Origin: Pilatotrama ljubarskyi
Taxonomy: Eukaryota > Basidiomycota > Agaricomycetes > Polyporales > Polyporaceae
Direction of reading: 5' to 3'
Length of the DNA: 64,000 nt
Assembly: GCA_022385805.1 (NCBI GenBank)
Contig: MU277677.1
Coordinates: 633,649-697,648 of the forward strand
Position 1 is the first letter of the stretch. Every line of letters begins with the position of its first letter. The notes beneath the pieces are model-generated. The model was given only the letters and a program-made list of their open reading frames with translations, made no database searches and was not told the origin of the DNA. This document shows, piece after piece, positions 54,301 to 63,346 of the stretch. The translations under genes were made by a program, and so were the position numbers.

Positions 54301-56700
54301 CAGTGGATAGACATATCAGTAGACTTCAATAGGCTCTTTGACAAGGAGCGCACGCTGGACATGCTGAGACTGTTTGGCGATGGGAAGTATCCTGGTCTAT
54401 CAAGCCTACCAGACAGGTCCCTGGAGCCACTGGAGGAAGTGTCAGCGTCAGGCAGAACAGCGCTGCGTGCAATCTGTCACATTCAATGTGGCCCAAAAGA
54501 TCTCATTTGTTTTCCAACCTGCCAGAGATGCACGCCAGGTGCCAACTCCGCGTCCTCCATATCAAATTCTGCATTGACTTTGACAGTGGCAGAGCAGCCC
54601 TGCACTTTAGCCAGGATGGAAGAGGGCGACTCAATACTCCTTATGGCCCCGACTGAGGTTCCGTCCAGAAATGGACAGCGAGCTAGTGCGACAACTCGTA
54701 TTGGCCCTGAGTCATCTACCATGGGACCAGCTGCGGCACCTCCGAGTCCCGGGACTCGGATGGCTCTGCAACCTACACATACTGCGGAACCCTGCACATG
54801 AGAACACCCTGCAGACCTCAGCTGTCCTGCTTTGCGATTGGACCCAAGTACATCCATCAATTGCGAGGACAAGGTGAATATGTCGAGGGACCCAGATAAT
54901 CCCCCTTTTGAAGAGGTTGTCGAGCCACCGCCTGCACACCAACTTCCCCGACCACTGAATGTCTCTAGCCCGTCACCTTGGCTCTTTCACAAGGGGAAGA
55001 AGCTACACAAGGCCACCATTTGCCGTGTTGTTATCACCCCACACTATGTCCAGAAGTCCCACAAGCAACTTTTGTGCGTTCGGGGCTACACCTCAGATGG
55101 CAAGCCTCACACCTACAGCTCGAGCAGCATCATTGACACCTTTGCATTCATGGTGGGCGACCTTTTCGCAACACTCATTCGCTATGAAAGGAATGCCTGT
55201 CTGGTGCTCCTGAAAACCATTGCAATCAAAGAGAAAGGCCTTTGTGTGGGATGTGTGGACACCCAGAAGCTTGCGCACCCAGCATCTGGAGTCACGCTGA
55301 CAGGGCACATGTTGAATATGTGTCATCTCCCTCTCCCTGCTGGTGGGCTGAGTGCGTCGTCTCTTGAGGAAGTTGCCCCACTTGAGGCCATGCACATCTC
55401 GGATCCCGCGTTAGGCACTGTCTCGTGCGTACCTGGTATTAGACTCAGGCCTGAGTGCGCTTCTCCTGCTGTAGCACCTCTGACATTCCCATCCCTGCTT
55501 GCCGGCAACTCGCAGGGTCCTCTCTCATCCAGAATCCAGGACCGCTGAATTTGGTCAGGCAGCTTCATTCAGCTGCACCTCAACCAGGGTCATGGAACAG
55601 ATCTGCTGGCCCCAACAAGCAAAGCCATCTGTAAGACGCTCGCAGTGGGGGTTGGAAGTCATCTATGCAAGCTCCTGAACCCACACATTTGCAATATTTG
55701 CCCCTGGCTCTCCCACTTCGATCAGCGCGAAGGTGTTGCCTCCAGTATGGTCTTTCGACAGCTCAATACCTTTGGGCTGACATGGGAGTTATCTCATGTT
55801 GAGCTTCAGCTGATCGCAGATGCAATCTGGGATGCGGTCAAGACACACAATGCTCTCACAAAGATGCTGACCTTTCGTGCGAATGAGGATTCTTCCTACC
55901 AAGATGTGTGCAGTATGTACAGCCAGTACGCTTTATACCTCTGGATAGTGGACACATGGACGCTCACAGACGGATCCTGTCCTGCAGAGTCACTCGCACT
56001 AATCTTTGTACCAGGTTCAGCTGCACTTGAAGCCACAGACACCTCTCAGAGTGATTGTTTCCATTGCTATATGTGCCTTGCCGAGATGGAGGTGACGAAG
56101 GCATACAATCATGTTGGAGCGCATATCCTCCGAGCTATGTGAGGTGTACGGGAGGAACTTCAGGCACAGGTGTGCATATAATTCCGAGCACCACTCATCA
56201 TATCATCTCTGAGTCGACTACTTATAACTGTACTTGCTCAGGTTGGCAAGACATACCACTGCAGCTTCTGCGGTTGTTCTGGACTGCAGGAGTGCTTACA
56301 GCTGTACTTGACAAAGAGCTCCTCACCACAACCCTGGAGTTTCTGCTGCGCTGCGCACAAATTCCGGTATGCAGACGTGCTCACCTCAACAATCTTGACA
56401 CCATGCATTAATGTGCCCATCATTTGCCTGATCCCCGGATGTCGCAGCTGTATACAGAATGAAAATGGGACTGGGGCTATATGGAAACACAATGTACCCC
56501 AACACATCAAATTGGAACACCCAGGGTACTCGGTACACGGATTGATAGATGGCTCGAGTACGCCTCTTCCTGCTGAGTTGGTGCGCTACATGTTCATTTG
56601 CAACCTGGAGGAGGAGCGCTTGGGTATTCTAAAGGCAAAGATCTCTGCAAAGGCCCAGCCTTGTGTACACCAGGGTGCCAGTGCTAGTCCATCAGAGTGA
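51307..56700 (+). pseudogene. Large agaricomycete transposase-like protein gene, decayed
   Basis: The blocks match, in order, an abundant agaricomycete family of 1,000+ residue proteins that I know only as hypothetical. N-terminal part: CPRCGQWIGTGSKKPNIAP, then FYETYPFQRHDPVSFKLGY, a Cys-rich piece, and a coiled coil ending INSLKLK with an intron. Middle: YEQGDYDITLPLLRCGCRSL, SVGMPQHEDISFNLEEVFE, WDELAMEEVAVYL. Core: FTSDGNAGQQRMVYDL (Asp at 53,270-53,272), ADFDWKHEVK (Asp pair at 53,408 and 53,414), NNVRPHQLYSDTHCTVKNAY, FYLFWVGDDRLEELFGIVRM (Glu at 54,024-54,026) with IGGHDPNVLLLQLLDRIGAA. C-terminal part: LFGDGKYPGLSSLPDRSLEP, later a zinc-ribbon-like CFHCYMCLAEMEVTKAYNHV and CINVPIICLIPGCRSC. 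A stop at 53,595-53,597, a frameshift near 54,268 and further stops at 54,650-54,900 disable it. The D, D and E above are where an RNase H-like DDE transposase would place its triad (inference). Confidence 0.6.
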
Positions 56701-57343
56701 AGCAAGCATATCCGGTGCAGAGCAGTCGAGAAAGATGGTGGTGCTGGTGTCAGTAGCAGAGGTGGGGGGAAGCGTTGATGGGTCGTGTGCGGCTAGGGCA
56801 GTGCATAGATCTTGATGACCTCCGCTCTTGGGCTGTGCTCTATGCTGTTCTCTGCCGCTATCTTCTAAGTACCGAACTTACCGCTATACTAGCCTACCGT
56901 ACTTCTCTGCTCTGAGATACTGGGCTACTATTGGGCACATTTCAACATAGAATTGTGTCATACAGTGTAACTACTCGCTTGTTCAGCCCTATGGGCTCAA
57001 GCGTATACACTAGCAGTCGCGCGTCGTGTCCCTCGTCACATTGACTGTCTTGTCTATGTCGTGCATTGATCGTGTGTGCAGACAGCTAGGTATGATGTAT
57101 GTGTGCCTATATGAGGAAGGACCTACCCCCCTCACCCAGTCTCTGAAGTCCTCTTTGATTTTGGAGGTCCGTGTCAGAAATTTAGGAATCACACACCTCT
57201 TGTGCAGGAGCAGGGCAAATTGGTCATTCCAAGGTTCACCATAATTGGTGCCCAGGGCGTGACTTTCGTGCACACTGAAGGCGCGTCACAAAGCTCAAGA
57301 GCCCTCGCATTTAAGCGTCTGTACATATATTCTCACCTAAACC
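56701..57343. other. Spacer within the transposon island, no gene
   Basis: About 640 bp between the stop of the transposase-like gene and the candidate copia LTR. AT content is higher than in the gene-rich part. The longest frames (57,010-57,273 minus, 57,026-57,244 plus) overlap each other and show no family signature. Confidence 0.4.
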
Positions 57344-57564
57344 TGTTGGAGTTCAAGCATGCGGGAGTAAGGAGAACAGAGACTGGTGATGTATAGAGGA
57401 GCGAGAGCGCGAGTTAATATACATGTAAGCCACATAAACGCTAATATAATGTAAGTAACAAAGATAACAAATGTACTAAGGAGCATGAACTAAAGAGCTA
57501 AAGAAAAACTACAATAGACTAAGGTAATGGTCCATAGTACGGGTCGAAAGGCCATACTACAACA
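57344..57564 (-). repeat. Candidate copia LTR, 221 bp
   Basis: On the minus strand a purine-rich tract (GAGGAGGAG) directly follows the copia coding remnant and is followed by TGTTGTAGTATGG, the expected start of an LTR. Going down the minus strand the first matching end is TCCAACA, that is TGTTGGA at 57,344 on the plus strand, giving 5-bp inverted termini TGTTG...CAACA. A second LTR copy is not visible in the window, so the boundaries rest on termini and polypurine tract only. Confidence 0.5.
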
Positions 57565-57571
57565 CTCCTCC

Positions 57572-58172
57572 TCAACTAGATATCAGTAAGATATCTAGTT
57601 GTGTTCTCAGCACCTGGAAGCAATCACATGGAAGGGCCTTTGTGAACAGGTCCACTGAGTTCACGTCTGTGAGGCAGTACACCAAGTAGACCATATTGGC
57701 GGCGATGCATTCCAGAATAAAATGGTGCCAGATATTGATGTGCTTGGAGTGCGCGTGATGCACAGTGTCCTTCAAGAGCGGGATGGCAGACTGGTTGTCC
57801 ATGTTGAGTTTCATGGTGTGCAGCTGCGTGAACATGAGCATATCACGTGTCACGCAGTGCACGTGATTGCCATGCACTCAGCATCCATTGAAGAGAGCAC
57901 TACCATGGTCTGCTTCTTTGAGCTCCAGGCGATGACACCATTGCTGATGAGATATACGTAGCTGAAGATCGAGCATCAATTGTCCAGGTTGGCTCCCCAG
58001 TCCACATCGGAGTACCCTTCCAGCCAAAAGTTGTCATAGTATGCACAAATGCACATCTCCCCCTTTCTGCTGTATAGGATGCTGAAGTCTTGTGTCCCTT
58101 TGAGGTATTGTAGTACTGTACTGTCATGACGTTAGGTGACATTCCATGTCCCAGAGGGTCCATCGCCATCAC
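57572..58172 (-). mobile_element. Ty1/copia retrotransposon remnant, RNase H end of pol
   Basis: Frames on the minus strand carry the RNase H part of a copia polyprotein: VLQYLKGTQDFSILYSRKGE, GYSDVDWGANLDN, SNGVIAWSSKKQTMVVLSSM with DAECMAITCTA, MDNQSAIPLLKDTVHHAHSK with HINIWHHFILECI, and DVNSVDLFTKALP. At least two stops and one frame change break it, and similarity ends near 58,130, so integrase, reverse transcriptase and the 5' LTR are missing. The 3' end is followed by the polypurine tract and the candidate LTR. Confidence 0.8.
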
Positions 58173-58463
58173 CTATTTTCTGCCTTGTCCCATGTTCCTT
58201 AGGTTGTGTTCCCACGTCCTCCCCTATGGATGGGCGCTTAATACCCTGCGCCCACCGCCGCCTGCGACACCAAATGGTCGCAATGGCCCTGGTAATAGAC
58301 TCTAAAATTACAGGTAGACAACAAGATTTACATTGTATCTGGCACACTAGTGGGGTTCAAGCACACCTGTAGTACCATTTTTACCTGCAAGGTAGATCAG
58401 CCGTGTCAGCCAACGTAACACTCCAGAGCCTGCACCTTGCCGGTTACAGTGAATGAGAGTCAC
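58173..58463. other. Spacer between the copia remnant and the DDE remnant, no gene
   Basis: A stretch without recognisable coding potential. The break in copia similarity at its left edge probably marks an old deletion or insertion junction. Confidence 0.35.
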
Positions 58464-60316
58464 TCACTGCGTTGGCGCACCGGTGCATATTCTCTTCGCG
58501 GGATGATTTTCTGAGTCAATCTCCTCGGTTTGTGGACACTTCTTGCAAACGGGACGAGGGCGGGGCGGGATCCTGATCCTTGGCCTGGGCCCAATTGCTG
58601 CCTGGGGGACAGTGCCACTGCTCGCACCCAGGGCAGGCTCCGATGGCACCAGCGTGGCTTGAGACACAGCCACAGCTATCTGTACCGAGCCAGAGAGCAC
58701 CAGGGAGGAAGGGGAAGTGGACAGAACAGGGTGAGTAGCTTGCATACTGCCGCCTGCACTGGACGGAGGTGTGGGGTTCATCAAAAGCTGATTTTGTGTG
58801 ACACTGGTCCGGTTTTGGCCATTCTTCCTGCCCTTGGTCGCACTTGGGACCTTGAGTGGACCACCACTTATGTTCTTCTTTCCATTGCGTACAGGATGGT
58901 CGGTTATGCGAGCCTCAGCGGTGATTTGTGTCGCTGCATAGTTTGTACCACCTTGGACAGCAACATCAAGCCAATAAATTGTTGCTAGTTTGAGTGCCAC
59001 CTGCGGTGAGGATCCACTTCCTTTGTAAGGCTCCTCAGGCTCAACTTCAAGTCCTACATGTAAACTTGAATTAGTCAGGAAGCCGGTATGCAAGTGCATC
59101 ACCTCTCATGTGGTTTGAGACTATTGCTTGAGGAACTCAGACTCGGCATGCACTGTGTGGAGAGCTCGGAAGCCTGGGAAATGATGCACTCAGCAGAGTT
59201 TGTGCTGCAAATATCTGTCATTGACTGCCGCACCGGGTGGAAGTCATCAGGAGGGAGAGGAATGAAGTCAGCTTCCGCAGTAGGGTCAGCAGTGATGAGC
59301 TCAAGATCTGAGTCCGAGTTCTGAGTCCGGTGGTTGGCACAATGATCAGTCAACATGTCCATGTCAACTGAGAGATCGTTGTCGTGATTAGTCGCACTTG
59401 TGTCCAGATGGTTGTTCAGTTCAGGGTCTCTGGTGATGGCGGAGAACTGGAATTTAGCCAGCTCATGATGAAGGGCAGGATCGGAGGCATAGAGTGCCTG
59501 GGAATGACTCGTGGACTCGTTGCTCATGATTGACATGTGTGAGAGGTCTAGGGTGCCTTTCAATGGAGTTGTGACCTTGCAATCCTCCCAGGCCTTCTGA
59601 ACGGCATCAGAGTTGTTACAGAAGAATGTGTGCTCATCGAGCAGCCAGGCGATGGATGCATTGCGGAGCATTGGCAGATCAGTGGGTAGCTTGATATCCT
59701 CAGCCTTCCGGCCAGCCGCAAGCTCTCAAGTGGTGGTTGCAATGATGAAATCTGAAGCACTTTGCTTGATGTGATGCTTGACCAATCGCTGAAGCCTGAC
59801 ATCTGCTGGTTGTGCAATGCCAGTACCTGATGAGAAAAAGGGAGGTTCATTCAGAACGTGCTCATGCAAGTTGGACGATCACACATAAAACGTGAAGACA
59901 TACAACTACCGGGTACGAATACAACCATTGTCTTGGAATGGGTTGACTGCAGCCAGGGTAGGAAGTCCTCTAGGCTTTCTTTGGCAATGTGGACCGGCCG
60001 TCTATGAGAAGAACAGAACGCACTTCATCACTCAGACCGTTCTTTGCCCGCATGCATGCAAGATATGGGTCAAGAGTTTCCAGGACCCATGCATGAGTAT
60101 ATCACAGCAATGTCAATGAGATAGAGTAGTGCGTACAGCTTTTGTCATCTCACAAGAACTCCAGTGGTGTGTATCACCATGCGCATAGATGAATCCAAGC
60201 TTGTCGGCTTCTGCATGCCTGGCAGCTTTCCTTGAAGGCAGAGATTCATCTGTTTTCCCTTCCCAGATGAATTGAAATGGTAGGATATTTCCGCTCATTG
60301 AGGAGGTAACGTCCAT
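58464..60316 (-). mobile_element. Pogo/Tigger-like DDE transposase remnant (DDE superfamily endonuclease)
   Basis: Minus-strand pieces in order: TSSMSGNILPFQFIWEGKTD, LGFIYAHGDTHHWSSCEMTK (60,316-60,120), then LDPYLACMRAKNGLSDEVRS and a VFVPG piece (about 60,110-59,905), IKQSASDFIIATTT, DIKLPTDLPMLRNASIAWLL with VQKAWEDCKV (about 59,800-59,570), an acidic segment (NSDSDLELITADPTAEADFI), and a final exon ending in CKKCPQTEEIDSENHPAKRI near 58,464. These match the core and C-terminus of agaricomycete pogo-like transposases (MSG-LPFQ-W-GKT, GFI-THG--HWS, YVPGGCTG--QPCD). The HTH/CENP-B DNA-binding end is missing: upstream sequence runs straight into the COG4 fragment. Stops, for instance near 59,957, show that it is inactive. 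Confidence 0.7.
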
Positions 60317-60417
60317 GGTCGTCTGTGGATGGTGTAGTATTAAATATGCCTACCACTGCGTGTCAATGTGATGATGGGCAAAGTCGGACTCCCTCTCTTA
60401 CCTGACACTTTTCCTCA

Positions 60418-60885
60418 AGGCAAAGCCATTGCTCTCGCACAGTGGTGGGTAGCGGCTTCCCAGTCATGTTGCTCGATGGCATCTTGTAAAGCGGCCAAGG
60501 AAGACTAGTGAACAATTCTGGATGAATGAGAAGGCTGCAGAGGCGAGGTGAGGGAGAATTACTGTACCTTGAGCTTGATGATCTGGCTCACACGCTCAGA
60601 AGCCTCGTGCACTCTGTGCATCTCCTTGTCGAGCGACTGTACGCGTCCACCTACATCTTGAGCTGTTCAAGCGGTGAAGGAGATGGCTTGGTCGAGAAGC
60701 CGAGTCTCCTTTGCCAGGCCATTGAGTTGAGAAGCAAGGAATTTGAGGCCATTCAACGAAGCGGCTATGGGTTCGTGCATGGACAGCAGCTCTGCGAGGG
60801 TGGCTGAAAGCTCAGACTCATGAGACCGTATAGTGGAGAGACAAGCAAGGATGCTGGAGAGAGTAGAGAGGCAACGAGGGTCAGA
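60418..60885 (-). pseudogene. Partial duplicate of COG4 (exon 1, intron 1, start of exon 2)
   Basis: The stretch aligns end to end with 50,742-51,206 of COG4 in the same orientation, including the intron, so it came from DNA and not from a processed transcript. Similarity stops at the left near a shared GGCAAAGCC and at the right close to the COG4 start codon. The encoded pieces are SHESELSATLAELLSMHEPI and ETLLD-type residues, with a stop at 60,667-60,669 where COG4 has Arg (CGA to TGA on the coding strand). Most differences fall at CpG sites of the functional copy. It has no promoter or downstream exons and cannot make COG4. Confidence 0.9.
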
Positions 60886-61606
60886 GGGCGCATTCGGAGC
60901 GGACAGGTCCATCGTTGCGTGTGATCAGCAGTTTACATCTCCCGCACTCGACTCAAGCGGCATCGTTGCCGTGCTGGTGGCACGGCCCGACCCAGATTCA
61001 CCATGCCTTGATCCTTTTTGAACACCCTGAGCTGAGCCAGATGCATTGTCTGACCAACATGGATAACTGAGATACCCAACACATGTTTGCCACTAGACGT
61101 CCCTTGTCAAGGGGATATGTTAGAAAAATGGTGAAACTGTCTGTGATGTCCTGACCAGACTTGGGGGATGGGCTGGCACCAGTCACAATAGTCAACAATA
61201 GGCAATAGTCATTTTGAGTAGCCACACCCCAGTGAGGGTGTCAAAGACAGTCAAAAGTGTCTATCACAGTCACAGATGACTTGCCAGCCACTTGACTGGC
61301 AATGACTGGTAACAGTGGCCATAGGAGCTGCTAACGGAGGGAGGTGACACTGGTATCACTTTCACACTCATTGAAGGAAAATTCTCATGTGTCATGATGG
61401 GAATACTGCATAAGAAAATAAAGAGTAAAAATGAGAATAAGTATATGGCTGGAAGATGGAATATACATTGACAGGATTGAACCCTCAACCTTATGAAAAC
61501 ACACAAGTGCATGACTACTTCATTGCCATTTGCATAAGACTGTCACGTGACTGGAATGGCTTCACCTGTGGCCTTCCTCCTCAAAAAATCTGTAGCTCAG
61601 TACAGA
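60886..61606. other. AT-richer spacer, no gene
   Basis: About 720 bp between the COG4 fragment and the first SINE-like copy. It contains several imperfect CAGTCA/GTGACTG motifs at about 61,160-61,310 but no array with regular spacing, and no conserved frame. Confidence 0.4.
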
Positions 61607-61870
61607 GTACATTCCCAGACGAACCAGAGATTGGTTCAATATCTGAAACAGCAGACATCCGGACAATGTGTGACACACATCAGCACTATAATTTCCAACC
61701 ATATATTAATTGATGCCCAAAGTCAGATATCAGACAGATATCTGAGCCGGCACCCGGAAATGTAAAAAATAGGTAGGACGGTGGGAGTGCGCAATAAAGC
61801 ATACTACAACAGGGATTTGAACCTGTGACCGGCTACACACAATACCACTGCACCACGAGAGCTTTGTTTT
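61607..61870 (-). repeat. SINE-like element, copy 1 (inverted)
   Basis: Read on the minus strand it starts AAAGCTCTCGTGGTGCAGTGG. It carries a Pol III A box TGGTGCAGTGG (plus-strand 61,845-61,855) and a B box GGTTCAAATCC (61,813-61,823), spaced as in a tRNA. A non-tRNA body of about 200 bp follows, with the palindromic core CAGATATC and the motif CTGATGTGTGTCACACAT. It is homologous over about 260 bp to 62,157-62,420 on the opposite strand. No A-rich tail is seen. The tRNA-like head suggests a tRNA-derived SINE. Confidence 0.6.
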
Positions 61871-62156
61871 CTCTGAATGTGGTCGCAATATATGCCATTG
61901 TGAAGCCTCTGCTGGGAAAACCTCAAAGCATAGTCTTTGCTTCCCACTTGGGCGACCAAGTGAGTGGCCCCAAAGGCTGGGGCACTTTAGGATTGAGTCA
62001 CTCCTCTGATGTTACTTATTCTAATACATATATCTTTGTCACAATCATTCATTTGTACATTAGACAGGATGCTGAGTCTCTGAGTACCTCCAAGGGTATG
62101 AATGAATTTCCTGTAAGCATCGCAGTAAGTGACATAGTGGTTGGACACTCAAAGGA

Positions 62157-62420
62157 AACAAAGCTTTTGTGGCGCAGTGATATTGTGTGTGGCCGGTCAC
62201 AGGTTTGAATCCCCATTGTAGTATGCTTTATTGTGCACTCCCATCGTCCTACCTATTTTTCACATTTCTGGGTGCAGGCTCAGATATTCGTGCAATATCT
62301 GACTTTGGGCATCAGTCAACATATGGACAGGAATCATAGGGCTGATGTGTGTCACACATCATCTGGGTGTCTGCCATTGCAGATATTGAACTGATCTCTG
62401 GTTCGTCTGGGCGTGTACCT
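62157..62420 (+). repeat. SINE-like element, copy 2
   Basis: Same element as at 61,607-61,870 in opposite orientation, 286 bp away. Pol III A box TGGCGCAGTGA at 62,170-62,180 and B box GGTTTGAATCC at 62,202-62,212, followed by CTTTATTGTGCACTCCCATC and the same body through CTGGTTCGTCTGGG. The two copies differ mostly by transitions, so both are old. Head-to-head orientation means that a transcript through both would fold into a long hairpin. Confidence 0.6.
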
Positions 62421-63073
62421 CAAAAATCTTGATCTGTCTTGTAGTTTATTGGATTTTTGTGCTCTGAGATTGATATGAATTGGGTGCAGAGATGACCAGA
62501 AAGCATGCCAAATGGCCTACTGTAGTTATGACAGCTTCAACTACCATGCACTGAGCTTGATGTCCATTATGGAGCATGCAAGCCTCATTCTCCATCCACA
62601 GTACACTACCGGACATGCAAAGTTGACAAGTAGGCTAGCACTGGAACAGATTTTGTTTCGACAATTCTGACTTTGGAGTCATGTTCAGGGACCAAAAACA
62701 CACCTTCAAAGTTTTTCCCACATATTGTTGGGGTTGGCCAATATTCTGAGCCAGATTTGCATTTTATCTGAGGCGCTTAGGCAATGGTGGAAGCTGAGGA
62801 CATCTTTGACCTTGATCCAAACTCAGTTGGTCGTCAGCATCTGCCAGTGGGCCACCCAGTCGAAGTGGAGGATGGCAACAATTTTGATTTGTTGTGCCCA
62901 CACAGTGGTGCCTGGAGCTAGAGCAATCAATCTGGGCAATAGCACTGTAGCGCCAAAAGTAGTAGCATCAGCAAATGCGCAATTTGTATGCAGCACCTGA
63001 TTGGGCAATATCAGAGAGCCAGTCTTGAGCAGGACTTGGCACGCAGCGGAAAGCCCGCTAGGCTCAGCTTACC
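62421..63073. other. Stretch between the SINE-like pair and the right-hand copia element, no gene
   Basis: No coding potential recognised. It may contain part of the left LTR border of the copia element: plus-strand TGTTG motifs at 62,726 and 62,890 are alternative ends for that LTR. Confidence 0.35.
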
Positions 63074-63288
63074 TGTGGAGCACTTGATAGAGGCACACGT
63101 AATGATTGAGAGAAGAAAACGACTTAGAGATCCGCTCCTACAGAGCGGTCTTATATACTACCGTACATGTGGCTGTGCTAGAACTATCCAGTATCTACCA
63201 GCCACAAACTCTATTGTCCATGCATCAGCACCTATGACTAAGTGCGACCGGTTGACTATGCTGCTATTACTAAGCGCCTAGTTCAACA
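63074..63288 (-). repeat. Candidate 3' LTR of the right-hand copia element
   Basis: On the minus strand the copia stop is followed after about 45 bp by the purine tract GAGGGGGAG and then TGTTGAACTAGG, the LTR start at 63,288. A TATATAAG box lies about 130 bp further on. The far end is uncertain: CCACA at 63,074 gives a 215-bp LTR, similar in size to the other copia LTR, but TGTTG motifs at 62,890 or 62,726 would give longer ones. Confidence 0.45.
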
Positions 63289-63346
63289 CTCCCCCTCGCT
63301 AAGTGCAACGGGGTGCACGCGAACGTATGGCGCTGAAAGCAGCCGA

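Larger units (their letters stand above)
51219..60417. mobile_element. Nested transposon island inserted directly upstream of COG4
   Basis: This 9.2-kb stretch sits between the functional COG4 start and a direct, partial repeat of COG4 (60,418-60,885). It contains a large transposase-like gene (plus strand), a truncated copia element with a candidate LTR (minus strand) and a pogo-like DDE remnant (minus strand). All three are broken by stops or truncated. No housekeeping gene is present. Terminal inverted repeats for the outer element were searched for near 51,220-51,310 and 56,700-57,000 without a convincing match. Confidence 0.7.

Noticed and set aside
57010..57273. Minus-strand frame of 87 codons in the transposon island
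   Set aside because: No similarity to any transposon or cellular protein, and an overlapping plus frame of equal length has the same status; it is likely chance.
61160..61310. CRISPR-like or satellite array from repeated CAGTCA/GTGACTG motifs
   Set aside because: The motifs are short, irregularly spaced and imperfect, without constant repeats or spacers; CRISPR arrays are not expected in a fungal nuclear genome.
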